The position numbers and the translations under genes were made by a program. From Gallionella sp. (GTDB lineage Bacteria; Pseudomonadota; Gammaproteobacteria; Burkholderiales; Gallionellaceae), in contig JAQTTY010000007.1 in assembly GCA_028710525.1 (NCBI GenBank), positions 110,262-174,261 of the forward strand: DNA of 64,000 nucleotides. Reading direction: 5' to 3'. This document shows positions 43,609 to 51,400 of the stretch, one piece after another. Numbering within the stretch: position 1 is the stretch's first letter; each line of letters opens with the position of its first letter. The notes under the pieces are model-generated. The model searched no databases and was not told where the DNA came from. It was given only the letters and a program-made list of their open reading frames with translations.

Positions 43609-44337
43609 ATGGCACAAGTCATCAATACAAACGTTGCAGCCCTTTTCGCAGGTTCCGCACTGAACAAATCAGCTATGGCTCTGCAAACTGCTCAGCAACG
43701 TCTGTCCTCTGGTCTGCGTATCAATAGCGCCAAGGATGACGCAACCGGCCTGGGCATCGCAGTTGGTTACGACAGTGAAATTCGTGGTACTAACGTAGCG
43801 ATTCGTAACGCCAATGATGCGATTTCTAAAGCACAAACTTTGGATGGCTATGCGCAACAAATCACCGAAAATCTGCAACGTATGAATGAGATTTACATTC
43901 AAACCGGTGATGTTGCGACATCAGAATCTACTGCACTCATTGCTGAAAATACCCGTATCGCCGCTTTGAGCGCCACCAACACATTGATTGGTGCGTCTAT
44001 CACCGCGGATGGCGCAGGTGGTGTCGTTGCTGCTACAAGTACTGCGATCACAGACCCTACAACTGCAACCACCTCTGCAGCAACTCTGACAGCACTTACT
44101 GCGCTGACAGCAGAACGTGCAAAATACGGTGCAGATATGGCGACCTTTGGTTCCGCTGTTGCGACTATGCAGACCGCATCGGTAAACTTATCTGCATCCT
44201 ACAGCCGTATCATGGATACAGACTATGCCGCTGAGACCACTGCGATGACACGTAACAACATCTTGCAACAAGCAGGTACTGCGGCGCTGGCACAGGCTAA
44301 CCAAACTCCCAATACAGTGATGACTTTACTGCGTTAA
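43609..44337 (+). CDS. fliC: Flagellin, unusually short
   Basis: 242 residues; most flagellins are 270-550. The D0/D1 N-terminal helix is well conserved ([56 protein letters not shown]), as is the C-terminal [34 protein letters not shown]. The middle (~105-170) is a short Ala/Thr-rich stretch, and the usual EFNG--LL motif of D1 is absent, so the outer D2/D3 domains are lacking. Expected to polymerise into the filament and to be exported with FliS. Driven by the sigma-28 promoter upstream; a hairpin follows the stop. Gene name fliC is by family; it could equally be one of several flagellin paralogues. Confidence 0.9.
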   Translation: MAQVINTNVAALFAGSALNKSAMALQTAQQRLSSGLRINSAKDDATGLGIAVGYDSEIRGTNVAIRNANDAISKAQTLDGYAQQITENLQRMNEIYIQTGDVATSESTALIAENTRIAALSATNTLIGASITADGAGGVVAATSTAITDPTTATTSAATLTALTALTAERAKYGADMATFGSAVATMQTASVNLSASYSRIMDTDYAAETTAMTRNNILQQAGTAALAQANQTPNTVMTLLR

Positions 44338-44349
44338 TCGAAGCTTAGT

Positions 44350-44378
44350 TTCGGCCGGTCTTAGTTAGACTGGCCGAA
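44350..44378 (+). terminator. Strong hairpin just after the flagellin gene
   Basis: TTCGGCCGGTCT-TAGTT-AGACTGGCCGAA gives a 12-bp stem with one G-T pair and a 5-base loop, 12 bases after the stop codon. No uridine run follows, so it is more likely an attenuator or 3'-end stabiliser that lets flagellin mRNA outnumber the flaG-fliD-fliS transcript. Confidence 0.6.
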
Positions 44379-44401
44379 CAAATGAATGAAGGAGAGGCAA
44401 A

Positions 44402-44755
44402 ATGCTCATCCAAAACGTAGCGAACACTGTGCAGACTGCGCCACCGGGAGGACGCATAAGTACTGAGGCACCCAAGGTGCATGTTGAAACACGAAGTAAC
44501 GATGCAGTCCAGCAACACGTTACACCGGAGCAACTAAATGTAGCGGTACAAGGTTTGAATCAAGCCTTGCAACAATCACATCAAAGTCTCCAATTCAGTG
44601 TAGATAGCAGCACCAAGACTCCAGTAGTCAGCCTGACAGATTCAGAGACCGGGCAAGTGATATTGCAATTCCCATCGAAAGCAGCTTTATCTATATCGCA
44701 ATCGATCTCGGAGTTTCAACAGCGGCAAGGTCTTTTATTCAACCAAAAAGCGTAG
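44402..44755 (+). CDS. flaG: FlaG family protein
   Basis: 117 residues. The C-terminal ~75 residues (VAVQGLNQALQQSHQSLQFSVDSSTKTPVVSLTDSETGQVILQFPS) form the FlaG domain: a helix followed by a beta hairpin with the V-L-D--TG-VI-Q-P pattern. FlaG influences filament length in Pseudomonas and Campylobacter. It lies between flagellin and fliD as usual. Confidence 0.88.
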   Translation: MLIQNVANTVQTAPPGGRISTEAPKVHVETRSNDAVQQHVTPEQLNVAVQGLNQALQQSHQSLQFSVDSSTKTPVVSLTDSETGQVILQFPSKAALSISQSISEFQQRQGLLFNQKA

Positions 44756-44772
44756 ATTAGGAGGCACATAAC

Positions 44773-46158
44773 ATGGTTACCACCGCAACAGCAGCATCGT
44801 CCAGCGCTGGCACCTTGGATGTGCCATCCTTAGTCTCACAATTGATGGCGTTGGAACGTCAACCTATCGATAAGCTCAACGCAAAGATTACCGCTAATGA
44901 TACTAAGATATCCTCATTTGGTACGATTAGCGGCTTAGTCTCAGGATTACAAACAGCGGTACAGAATCTAAGCAAAAGCCTGAATGGCTTTGCAACTACT
45001 ACATCCGATAGTACGGTTTTCAGTTCATCCGCGAGCAGCACTGCAGTTGCAGGTAGTTACGCCCTGAATGTGACATCTCTAGCTCAATCCCAGAGTCTGG
45101 TCTCTACAGGCGTGGCTAGCAGCAGCTCTGCCATTAGCGATGGAACTTCCACAACACTCAGCTTCGATTTCGGCACCACCACCGGGGCAAGCTTCGTCAC
45201 TAACGGTAGCGGCGTGAAAAGCATCACCATAGATGGCACCAATAACTCCATGCAGGGCATTGCCGCAGCCATAAATGCTGCAAATATTGGCGTGACCGCA
45301 ACCATTATTAATGATGGCAGCGCAAGCGCACCCTATCGCCTATCGATCACCTCAAGCAGTAGCGGAGAGAGTAATAGCCTGAAAATTAGCACTAGCGGTG
45401 GCGATGGCACCATCGATGCATTATTGGCTTACGATCCAGCAGGCGCAAAAAACCTCACCCAAACTGTGGCTGCACAGAATGCCAACTTCACCTTAAATGG
45501 AATTGCGATCACCAGCGCCTCTAACACCGTAGCAAGTGCAATCCAGGGTGTATCCATCACGTTGAATCAGACGACCACCTCACCTGCCACACTGACAGTC
45601 GCACATGACTCAACCGCTGTAAGCACTGCAGCCACTAGTTTCGTGGATAGTTACAACGCACTGTATAACCAGATGAAGTCACGCTCGGCCTACGGTACAT
45701 CGGCGTTGGCTGGTGATGGAACAGTACGTTTGATGATGACCCAGTTGCGCAGCGTATTCATGACCGGCGCAACCGGTGGCACGATGTCACTATTGTCCCA
45801 AGCCGGCATAAATTCGCAAGCAGACGGAACACTCAAACTTGATAGTGCAGCACTCACCAGTGCACTTAGCACGAATTACAGCGATGTAAGCAATCTATTC
45901 ACTTCGACCAGCGGCTTTGGCACCCGACTAGATGCTTGGGCAACATCGGTCCTGTCCGTGGGAACCGGATTAATTGCTACACGTACGAGCAGTATTCAAG
46001 CAAGCACCGATGGTTATAACACACGTATAAGTCAGCTTGAAAACAGAATGACAACATTGCAAAAGCAGTACACCACCCAATACAGCAACTTGAACATGCT
46101 GTTATCCAGCATGAACAACACAAGTTCTTATCTAACCGTACAACTGGCTAAACTTTAA
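44773..46158 (+). CDS. fliD: Flagellar filament cap protein FliD
   Basis: 461 residues. N-terminal FliD_N signature GTLDVPSLVSQLMALERQPIDKLNAKI and C-terminal FliD_C 'ATSVLSVGTGLIATRTSSIQASTDGYNTRISQLENRMTTLQKQY' coiled coil flank a Ser/Thr/Ala-rich middle. The cap protein sits at the distal filament end and folds flagellin into place. GGAGG precedes the ATG. fliS follows after 15 bases. Confidence 0.95.
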   Translation: MVTTATAASSSAGTLDVPSLVSQLMALERQPIDKLNAKITANDTKISSFGTISGLVSGLQTAVQNLSKSLNGFATTTSDSTVFSSSASSTAVAGSYALNVTSLAQSQSLVSTGVASSSSAISDGTSTTLSFDFGTTTGASFVTNGSGVKSITIDGTNNSMQGIAAAINAANIGVTATIINDGSASAPYRLSITSSSSGESNSLKISTSGGDGTIDALLAYDPAGAKNLTQTVAAQNANFTLNGIAITSASNTVASAIQGVSITLNQTTTSPATLTVAHDSTAVSTAATSFVDSYNALYNQMKSRSAYGTSALAGDGTVRLMMTQLRSVFMTGATGGTMSLLSQAGINSQADGTLKLDSAALTSALSTNYSDVSNLFTSTSGFGTRLDAWATSVLSVGTGLIATRTSSIQASTDGYNTRISQLENRMTTLQKQYTTQYSNLNMLLSSMNNTSSYLTVQLAKL

Positions 46159-46173
46159 TCTAGGAATACGAAC

Positions 46174-46623
46174 ATGAACGCAATCACAGCTATCAGTGCC
46201 TATAAGAAAGTCGGTATCGAATCCAGCGCGACTTCTGCAGACCCGCACAAACTGATTACTATGTTGTTTCAAGGAGCATTATTGGCCATCGCCAATGCGA
46301 AGAACCAGATGCTAAAGAATGAAACAATGGCCAAGGGGAAATCAATTTCCCATGCCATCTCGATCATAGGCGAAGGCCTGCATGCCAGCTTGGACACCCG
46401 TGTGAAAGGCCAGTTGGTACAAGACCTGTCCGCTTTGTATGACTATATGGTGAGACGCTTGACCGAAGCGAACATCGAGAACAACGTGGCTATTTTGGAC
46501 GAGGTCACTGGCATCCTGACTGAATTGAAAAGCGCTTGGGACAGCATACGTCCGAATAATTCACAGCCAGTCAATCAGCCTCAACCCGTTGCAAAAGCAC
46601 AACTGGTCTATGGAAGAGGATAA
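46174..46623 (+). CDS. fliS: Flagellin export chaperone FliS
   Basis: 149 residues; helical FliS fold beginning 'AISAYKKVGIESSATSADPHKLITMLFQGALLAIANAKNQM', with 'ALYDYMVRRLTEANIENNVAILDEVTGILTELKSAWD' as the C-terminal signature. Binds the C-terminal D0 of flagellin to prevent premature polymerisation. The last ~20 residues are a polar Gln/Pro tail. fliT follows 4 bases later. Confidence 0.95.
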   Translation: MNAITAISAYKKVGIESSATSADPHKLITMLFQGALLAIANAKNQMLKNETMAKGKSISHAISIIGEGLHASLDTRVKGQLVQDLSALYDYMVRRLTEANIENNVAILDEVTGILTELKSAWDSIRPNNSQPVNQPQPVAKAQLVYGRG

Positions 46624-46627
46624 GAAT

Positions 46628-46957
46628 ATGAGCAACCCTCAAGTCATCAGAAACTATCAATCCCTCTCCAATATCACGGGCCAGATGCGCGATGCCGCGC
46701 TACAGGGAGAGTGGGACAAATTGATCGTGTTAGAACAACAGTGTTCCCTACATGTGGAGACCATGAAGCCAGTTGATGCGACAGCAAAACTGGATGAACC
46801 AGAACGTCAGCAAAAGATCAGCCTTATCAAGAAGATCATGGCCGACGACAGAGAGATACGCAATCGCACCGAAGGTTGGATGGAACAGTTGCAACGTCTG
46901 ATGCAAAGCAATCGTCAGGAACAGCGTCTGCATCAGGCCTACACCTCGGGTTACTGA
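46628..46957 (+). CDS. fliT: FliT-like flagellar chaperone
   Basis: 109 residues from the ATG at 46628 (MSNPQVIRNYQSLSN); the frame opens earlier inside fliS but without conservation. All-helical, with 'ITGQMRDAALQGEWDKLIVLEQQC' matching the first helices of FliT and a charged C-terminal helix ending LHQAYTSGY. FliT is the export chaperone of FliD and in enterics represses FlhDC. Sequence similarity is modest; the position after fliS is decisive. Confidence 0.85.
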   Translation: MSNPQVIRNYQSLSNITGQMRDAALQGEWDKLIVLEQQCSLHVETMKPVDATAKLDEPERQQKISLIKKIMADDREIRNRTEGWMEQLQRLMQSNRQEQRLHQAYTSGY

Positions 46958-46972
46958 GCCGGGCCATGAGCG

Positions 46973-47986
46973 ATGCTGCCCGCTAACCTGAGCAATGCAC
47001 TGAAGGTACTTGCCCGTTCAGACAAACCGCTCATCACCGCCGAGACCACAGTAGCCAGCAGCAAGCTAGCAGTGGGACAACAACTGCAAGGGACGGTGCT
47101 CGCCCAACTCAAGTCGGGCGCTTACAACGTCTCAGTCGCTGGGCAAACGGTACAGATGCGTCTGCCGTCAGAGATTCGTACTGGCCAACTCGTCGCTTTG
47201 CGCGTCGTCTCCGTCAGTCCCCAGCTATCACTCAGCCTACTAGGATCGACCAACCCGCTCTCCACCCATGAACAGATAGGCGCAACCGCGCGCCTGCTGG
47301 CCGACCTTGCCGAACTGCCAGGCAAACGCGTACCGGTACAACAACTGGGCGGTACCGCAGTCTGGCCGTCGCACGAAACAGCCCCCGATAGCAAACAACT
47401 CGCCACCGCCTTGCGCGCAGCTTTGGCCAACAGCGGCTTGTTCTATGAGTCGCATCAAGCGGAATGGGTACAGGGTGGACGTAGTACTGCGCAACTATTG
47501 GTGGAACCACAAAACAGACTGCTAGATTTCGTGCCTAGGGCTGAACTAAACAAGAGCAGTGCAGATGCACAAATGGCCGCAACAACTCCTGTGCATAGCG
47601 AAGCTGCTAAACAGAGTGCGCAAACTATAGTCGCCAAGGAGCTGATGCCACTTGTACAGCAACAGTTGCATGCGATGGAGACGCATCAGCTCACTTGGGT
47701 GGGACAGGTCTGGCCCGAGCAGAAGATGCAATGGGAGATACAGGGTGAAGAGCCACATATCCACGACGAGGAAGAGCGGCGTTGGCGTACCGAGTTGGAG
47801 TTGGCTTTGCCTAAATTAGGTGATGTACACGCCAAACTGGCATTCTCAGCAAATGGTTTGGAATTACGTTTGCAAACTGGCGATGCGGATACCTTGCGAC
47901 TGTTCGAGCGTGCCATGCCCAAACTACGTGCTGCACTTGCACAAGCTGATATCGCTTTAAGTGCAGCGATTGTGGAGCACGCATGA
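46973..47986 (+). CDS. FliK-like C-terminal domain protein
   Basis: 337 residues. The N-terminal segment has an OB-like beta barrel (VGQQLQGTVLAQLKSGAYNVSVAGQTVQMRLPSEIRTGQLVALRVV). The C-terminal ~110 residues resemble the hook-length control (Flg_hook) domain: ELELALPKLGDVHAKLAFSANGLELRLQTGDADTLRLFERAMPKLRAALAQADI. A true fliK lies at 56691, so this is a second FliK-like protein. It overlaps the following flhB-like gene by 4 bases, a pairing also known outside proteobacteria (ylqGH-like in Bacillus). Confidence 0.78.
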   Translation: MLPANLSNALKVLARSDKPLITAETTVASSKLAVGQQLQGTVLAQLKSGAYNVSVAGQTVQMRLPSEIRTGQLVALRVVSVSPQLSLSLLGSTNPLSTHEQIGATARLLADLAELPGKRVPVQQLGGTAVWPSHETAPDSKQLATALRAALANSGLFYESHQAEWVQGGRSTAQLLVEPQNRLLDFVPRAELNKSSADAQMAATTPVHSEAAKQSAQTIVAKELMPLVQQQLHAMETHQLTWVGQVWPEQKMQWEIQGEEPHIHDEEERRWRTELELALPKLGDVHAKLAFSANGLELRLQTGDADTLRLFERAMPKLRAALAQADIALSAAIVEHA

Positions 47987-48288
47987 ATAACGCTTGGGAC
48001 AAATCAACTCAGCAATATGCAGTTGCCATGGCATACGGCAGCAGTGACGGTGCACCTAAGGTAGTTGCCAAAGGTCGCGGACTAATCGCCCAAGCAATCA
48101 TAGAGCGCGCTAAACAACACGGCGTTTATGTACACGAGTCAGCAGAACTGGTCGGCATGTTGATGCAAGTGGAGCTAGACCAACAGATTCCTCCGCAGCT
48201 GTATATCGCTGTGGCAGAATTACTGGCTTGGCTATATCGATTAGAACATGCGGATAACCCCACTATTCCTGCGTTTGGAAAATACTAA
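47983..48288 (+). CDS. Stand-alone FlhB C-terminal domain homologue
   Basis: 101 residues matching the cytosolic FlhB C-terminal domain: AVAMAYGSSDGAPKVVAKGRGLIAQAIIERAKQHGVYVHESAELVGMLMQVELDQQIPPQLYIAVAELLAWLY. The transmembrane part is missing, and the sequence begins just after where the NPTH autocleavage site would be. Such proteins (often called FlhX) can substitute for the cleaved FlhB C-terminus in export switching. It is coupled to the FliK-like gene by ATGA overlap. Confidence 0.85.
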   Translation: MNNAWDKSTQQYAVAMAYGSSDGAPKVVAKGRGLIAQAIIERAKQHGVYVHESAELVGMLMQVELDQQIPPQLYIAVAELLAWLYRLEHADNPTIPAFGKY

Positions 48289-48345
48289 AATTGCTAAAAT
48301 CGCCTTCGAGGCAATCAGCTAAAACAACCCTGCGGAACCCGAAAT

Positions 48346-49089
48346 ATGAACCACGAGAGCCAGCTTAAGATAGAGATCTTTACTAATGCAGAAGATGCCA
48401 AACATCGCATCGAAACCCCTAAAGAGATCGAATTCCTATTGCGCAACATCTCCACCAAGCATGCACGCGTGGCACTGCACTATGCCGATGGCAGTCGCTA
48501 CTTGCTAACTACTTTATTGGGGGTCAACGCGCAAGGGTTGTGGATAGAGCAAAGTCCAAAGAGCGAGGTCAACCAACAGATCAATGAAGATCAAAATCTA
48601 ATCTTTGTCAGCTCACATCTACGGGTAAAGGTCCAATTCAAATTAGGTCTTCCCGTAACGAAGAAGTTCGCAGACAAGGACGCATTCTGTTTTCCGTTGC
48701 CACCTAGCGTGCTACGACTGCAACGCCGTGAGTATTTCCGTCTACCAACGCCCGACGTCAACCCGCTCAAATGCATCATCCCCGTTTCAGCTGAACCCCA
48801 TTCTAAGTTAAATGAAGTCACCATCATGGACATCAGCGTAGGTGGCGCCGCCCTCACCTGTGCCGAAGATGATACTGAATTGATCCCCGGCGAGACCTAT
48901 AACGATTGCCGCATAGATTTACCTGGTTTCGGCACGATCAGTGGGACCATCGTCGTCAGAAATTGGGCTGTACTGACCTCGGTCAGCGGACAGAATTATA
49001 AGCGCGCGGGCTGTGAGTTGATGGATATGGATAATCCATCCATCACTCTGCTCAATAGATACATCATGCACATGCAGCGTGCGCAGTGA
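48346..49089 (+). CDS. PilZ-domain flagellar brake protein, YcgR type
   Basis: 247 residues. The N-terminal YcgR domain (LLRNISTKHARVALHYADGSRYLLTTLLGV) is followed by a PilZ domain. Its c-di-GMP motif RxxxR appears in QRREYFRLP (~residue 125) and its DxSxxG motif in IMDISVGGAAL. On binding c-di-GMP, YcgR proteins slow the motor by contacting FliG/MotA. It lies within the flagellar cluster next to a diguanylate cyclase, so the signal and its target are adjacent. Confidence 0.92.
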   Translation: MNHESQLKIEIFTNAEDAKHRIETPKEIEFLLRNISTKHARVALHYADGSRYLLTTLLGVNAQGLWIEQSPKSEVNQQINEDQNLIFVSSHLRVKVQFKLGLPVTKKFADKDAFCFPLPPSVLRLQRREYFRLPTPDVNPLKCIIPVSAEPHSKLNEVTIMDISVGGAALTCAEDDTELIPGETYNDCRIDLPGFGTISGTIVVRNWAVLTSVSGQNYKRAGCELMDMDNPSITLLNRYIMHMQRAQ

Positions 49090-49174
49090 TAACGGCGGAT
49101 GAGAACTTGCCGACCACCACTAACCACCCCTCCAGCCATACTTTAGTGACTCGACCACATCGCAGGCAGCCACC

Positions 49175-50866
49175 ATGAAACAATGGTGGCACTCTCTTAG
49201 CATCGCGACCAAGCTCAACATCCCTATCCAACTGATGTTGTTGCTGCTGCTGTCGCTGGCTCAGCTTTGGATCATAGAACTGACCAAATCTGAAATCATG
49301 GAGGGTGCTCAGCGCCGCGCCTATATCTCAGCCGACGGCATCATCAATGGCATGAATATGCTGATGATCACCGACAAAATCACCGATGCCAAGAACCGCC
49401 GACTGTTCATAGACAAAATGGGCTCCTCCGAGCATATCAAAGAGCTACGCATCATCCGCTCCAAGCAAGTCCAAAACCAATTCGGACCTGGCCTACCCGA
49501 GGAACAAGTTCAAGATGAGATGGATAGGCTTGCCATCGCCAGCAAGAAAACCCAGTTCAAACTACAGGAAGACCAGCGCACCCCGACCTTGCGCGTGGTC
49601 ATGCCCTTTATCGCCAGCACCAATTTTCGCGGTACTAACTGCCTGTCCTGTCATCATGTAGAAAATGGCTCTGTGAACGGAGCGGCCAGCATCACCATAG
49701 ACATGAGCGAAGAGCTGGCAGCGATTAAGCGCACACGCAACTTGCTCATCGCTGGCCAAGTAGGCTTGCAGATCCTCTTATTCATCACCATAGGTTGGCT
49801 GTTGCGCCGATTCTTTCACCCGCTGCAGAAGTTGCAGCGGACAATGAAGTCCATGCAAACCAGTGGCAGTATGGAACAATACGAACCTGTCTCGACAAAT
49901 CAAGACCCAAAAGATGAAATAGGCGAACTCACCTTGAGCTTCGATCGCATGGCAGCCGCGCTCTACGACTCCGAGCAGTCCACGAAGCTTGCCCAGGCCA
50001 TCTATCTCTCGAATGCCGATGCCATCGTAGTGACCAATGAAAACAATCTCATTGTTGATGTAAACCCAGCTTTCACCCGTATCACCGGTCATAGCCGCGA
50101 GGAGGTGTTGGGTAAAGATCCCAAGTTGATGAGCTCTGGGCGCCATGACAGAGCCTTCTATGCTGAAATGTGGAATGCCCTTTTGACCCATGATCGTTGG
50201 CAAGGTGAAATCTGGGACCGACAAAAGGACGGCAGTGCTTATATCAAAGCGATAAACATTGTGGTGTTGCGTCACAAGGACGGCAGCGTGTATCGCTACG
50301 TTGCTCAGTTCTCCAACATCACAGACAAGAAGGAAAAAGATCAACTTGTCCATTGGCAAGCTAACTACGATCCACTCACCAATCTGCCCAATCGAAGATT
50401 ATTCCATGACCGATTGGGGCAAGCCATCAAGATGGCACACCGCACCCGCTTCCCTATCGCGTTGCTATTCATAGATTTGGATCACTTCAAGGAGATCAAC
50501 GACAATCTAGGCCATGCCATCGGTGACGCACTGCTAATGGAAGTGGCACGCCGTATATCGGCCTGTGTGCGTGAAGCGGATACCGTGTCGCGTCTAGGTG
50601 GAGATGAGTTCACCGTGATTCTGCCGGAAATAGGCGGGCTTGAGCAGGCGCAGCGCATCGCCCAACATATCGTTGAGACCATAGCAGATGCATTCCATTT
50701 CACCGAAAACGACCAAGGCCATTTCATCTCTTCCAGCATAGGCATCGCCATCTATCCAGACGATGCAAGCACCCTAGAAGCGATGCTGCGCAATGCGGAC
50801 AAGGCTATGTATGCAGCCAAACAAGCAGGCCGCAACGGTTACGTCTGTTATTCCAGTTTGAAATGA
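49175..50866 (+). CDS. Haem-c sensing diguanylate cyclase (DUF3365-like, HAMP, PAS, GGDEF)
   Basis: 563 residues. TM1 (~15-35) and TM2 (~189-210) bracket a periplasmic domain that contains one c-type haem motif CLSCH at 156-160 followed by His161, typical of Tll0287/DUF3365-like sensors. HAMP (~210-265), PAS (~275-385, 'ADAIVVTNENNLIVDVNPAFTRITGHSREEVLGKDPKLMSSGRHD') and GGDEF domain (~395-563, 'HWQANYDPLTNLPNRRLF', active RLGGDEF) follow. No EAL domain. Predicted to make c-di-GMP in response to redox, gas or ligand state at the haem. It has a long 5' leader but no clear promoter. Confidence 0.88.
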   Translation: MKQWWHSLSIATKLNIPIQLMLLLLLSLAQLWIIELTKSEIMEGAQRRAYISADGIINGMNMLMITDKITDAKNRRLFIDKMGSSEHIKELRIIRSKQVQNQFGPGLPEEQVQDEMDRLAIASKKTQFKLQEDQRTPTLRVVMPFIASTNFRGTNCLSCHHVENGSVNGAASITIDMSEELAAIKRTRNLLIAGQVGLQILLFITIGWLLRRFFHPLQKLQRTMKSMQTSGSMEQYEPVSTNQDPKDEIGELTLSFDRMAAALYDSEQSTKLAQAIYLSNADAIVVTNENNLIVDVNPAFTRITGHSREEVLGKDPKLMSSGRHDRAFYAEMWNALLTHDRWQGEIWDRQKDGSAYIKAINIVVLRHKDGSVYRYVAQFSNITDKKEKDQLVHWQANYDPLTNLPNRRLFHDRLGQAIKMAHRTRFPIALLFIDLDHFKEINDNLGHAIGDALLMEVARRISACVREADTVSRLGGDEFTVILPEIGGLEQAQRIAQHIVETIADAFHFTENDQGHFISSSIGIAIYPDDASTLEAMLRNADKAMYAAKQAGRNGYVCYSSLK

Positions 50867-50915
50867 AGCGTGAGGTTCTAGCCTGTTATGCAGCCTAGTA
50901 CAGCAAGAGCACAAT

Positions 50916-51236
50916 CTAGACCTGCATATTCATGATGTCGTTATAGGCTTGGATGAATTTGTTGCGCACCTGTACGGTAGCTTGGAAGTTGATACCGGCC
51001 TTCTGCATCGCGATCATAGTGTCACTCAGACTCACTCTGTCATCCCCCATCACGAAGGCCTTCTGCATCGTTTCAGAAGTCTCTTGGACTTTTGCCACGC
51101 CATCCAAGGAACCCTTGAGCACATTGGAAAAATTTACCTTGGGGGTCTGGCTGGAAGTCGCAGTCTCGCGTATGCCTGCCGCTTGGGCGGCGACCCGCAT
51201 CTGAGCCAATAGGCTGTCTACCGCAGATGTATTCAT
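50916..51236 (-). CDS. fliE: Flagellar hook-basal body protein FliE
   Basis: 106 residues from the ATG at 51236 (MNTSAVDSLLAQMRV), preceded by AAGGAG; the frame opens further upstream without FliE homology. The C-terminal signature reads SLSDTMIAMQKAGINFQATVQVRNKFIQAYNDIMNMQV. FliE joins the MS ring to the rod and is the first rod-type substrate exported. It is on the minus strand, divergent from fliF, with ~165 bases between. Confidence 0.95.
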   Translation of the reverse strand: MNTSAVDSLLAQMRVAAQAAGIRETATSSQTPKVNFSNVLKGSLDGVAKVQETSETMQKAFVMGDDRVSLSDTMIAMQKAGINFQATVQVRNKFIQAYNDIMNMQV

Positions 51237-51400
51237 AGCAATCTCCTTTATCAATGACTGCACGATACGCCCACCCTTGCCATTTACTGGCGCTGAAAAG
51301 GTTGGCAAATCTGCCCTTATTCCCTCCTTCAATTCGCTAGCAGAATCAGATAATGCTGTCATTGCCGCTATGGCTTCAAGGCGAATACAGAGCAAATATC

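Noticed and set aside
51237..51400. Sigma-54 promoters in the fliE-fliF divergent spacer
   Set aside because: The best GG...GC pair has nine bases between its elements instead of ten, and no match to the -24/-12 consensus was convincing.
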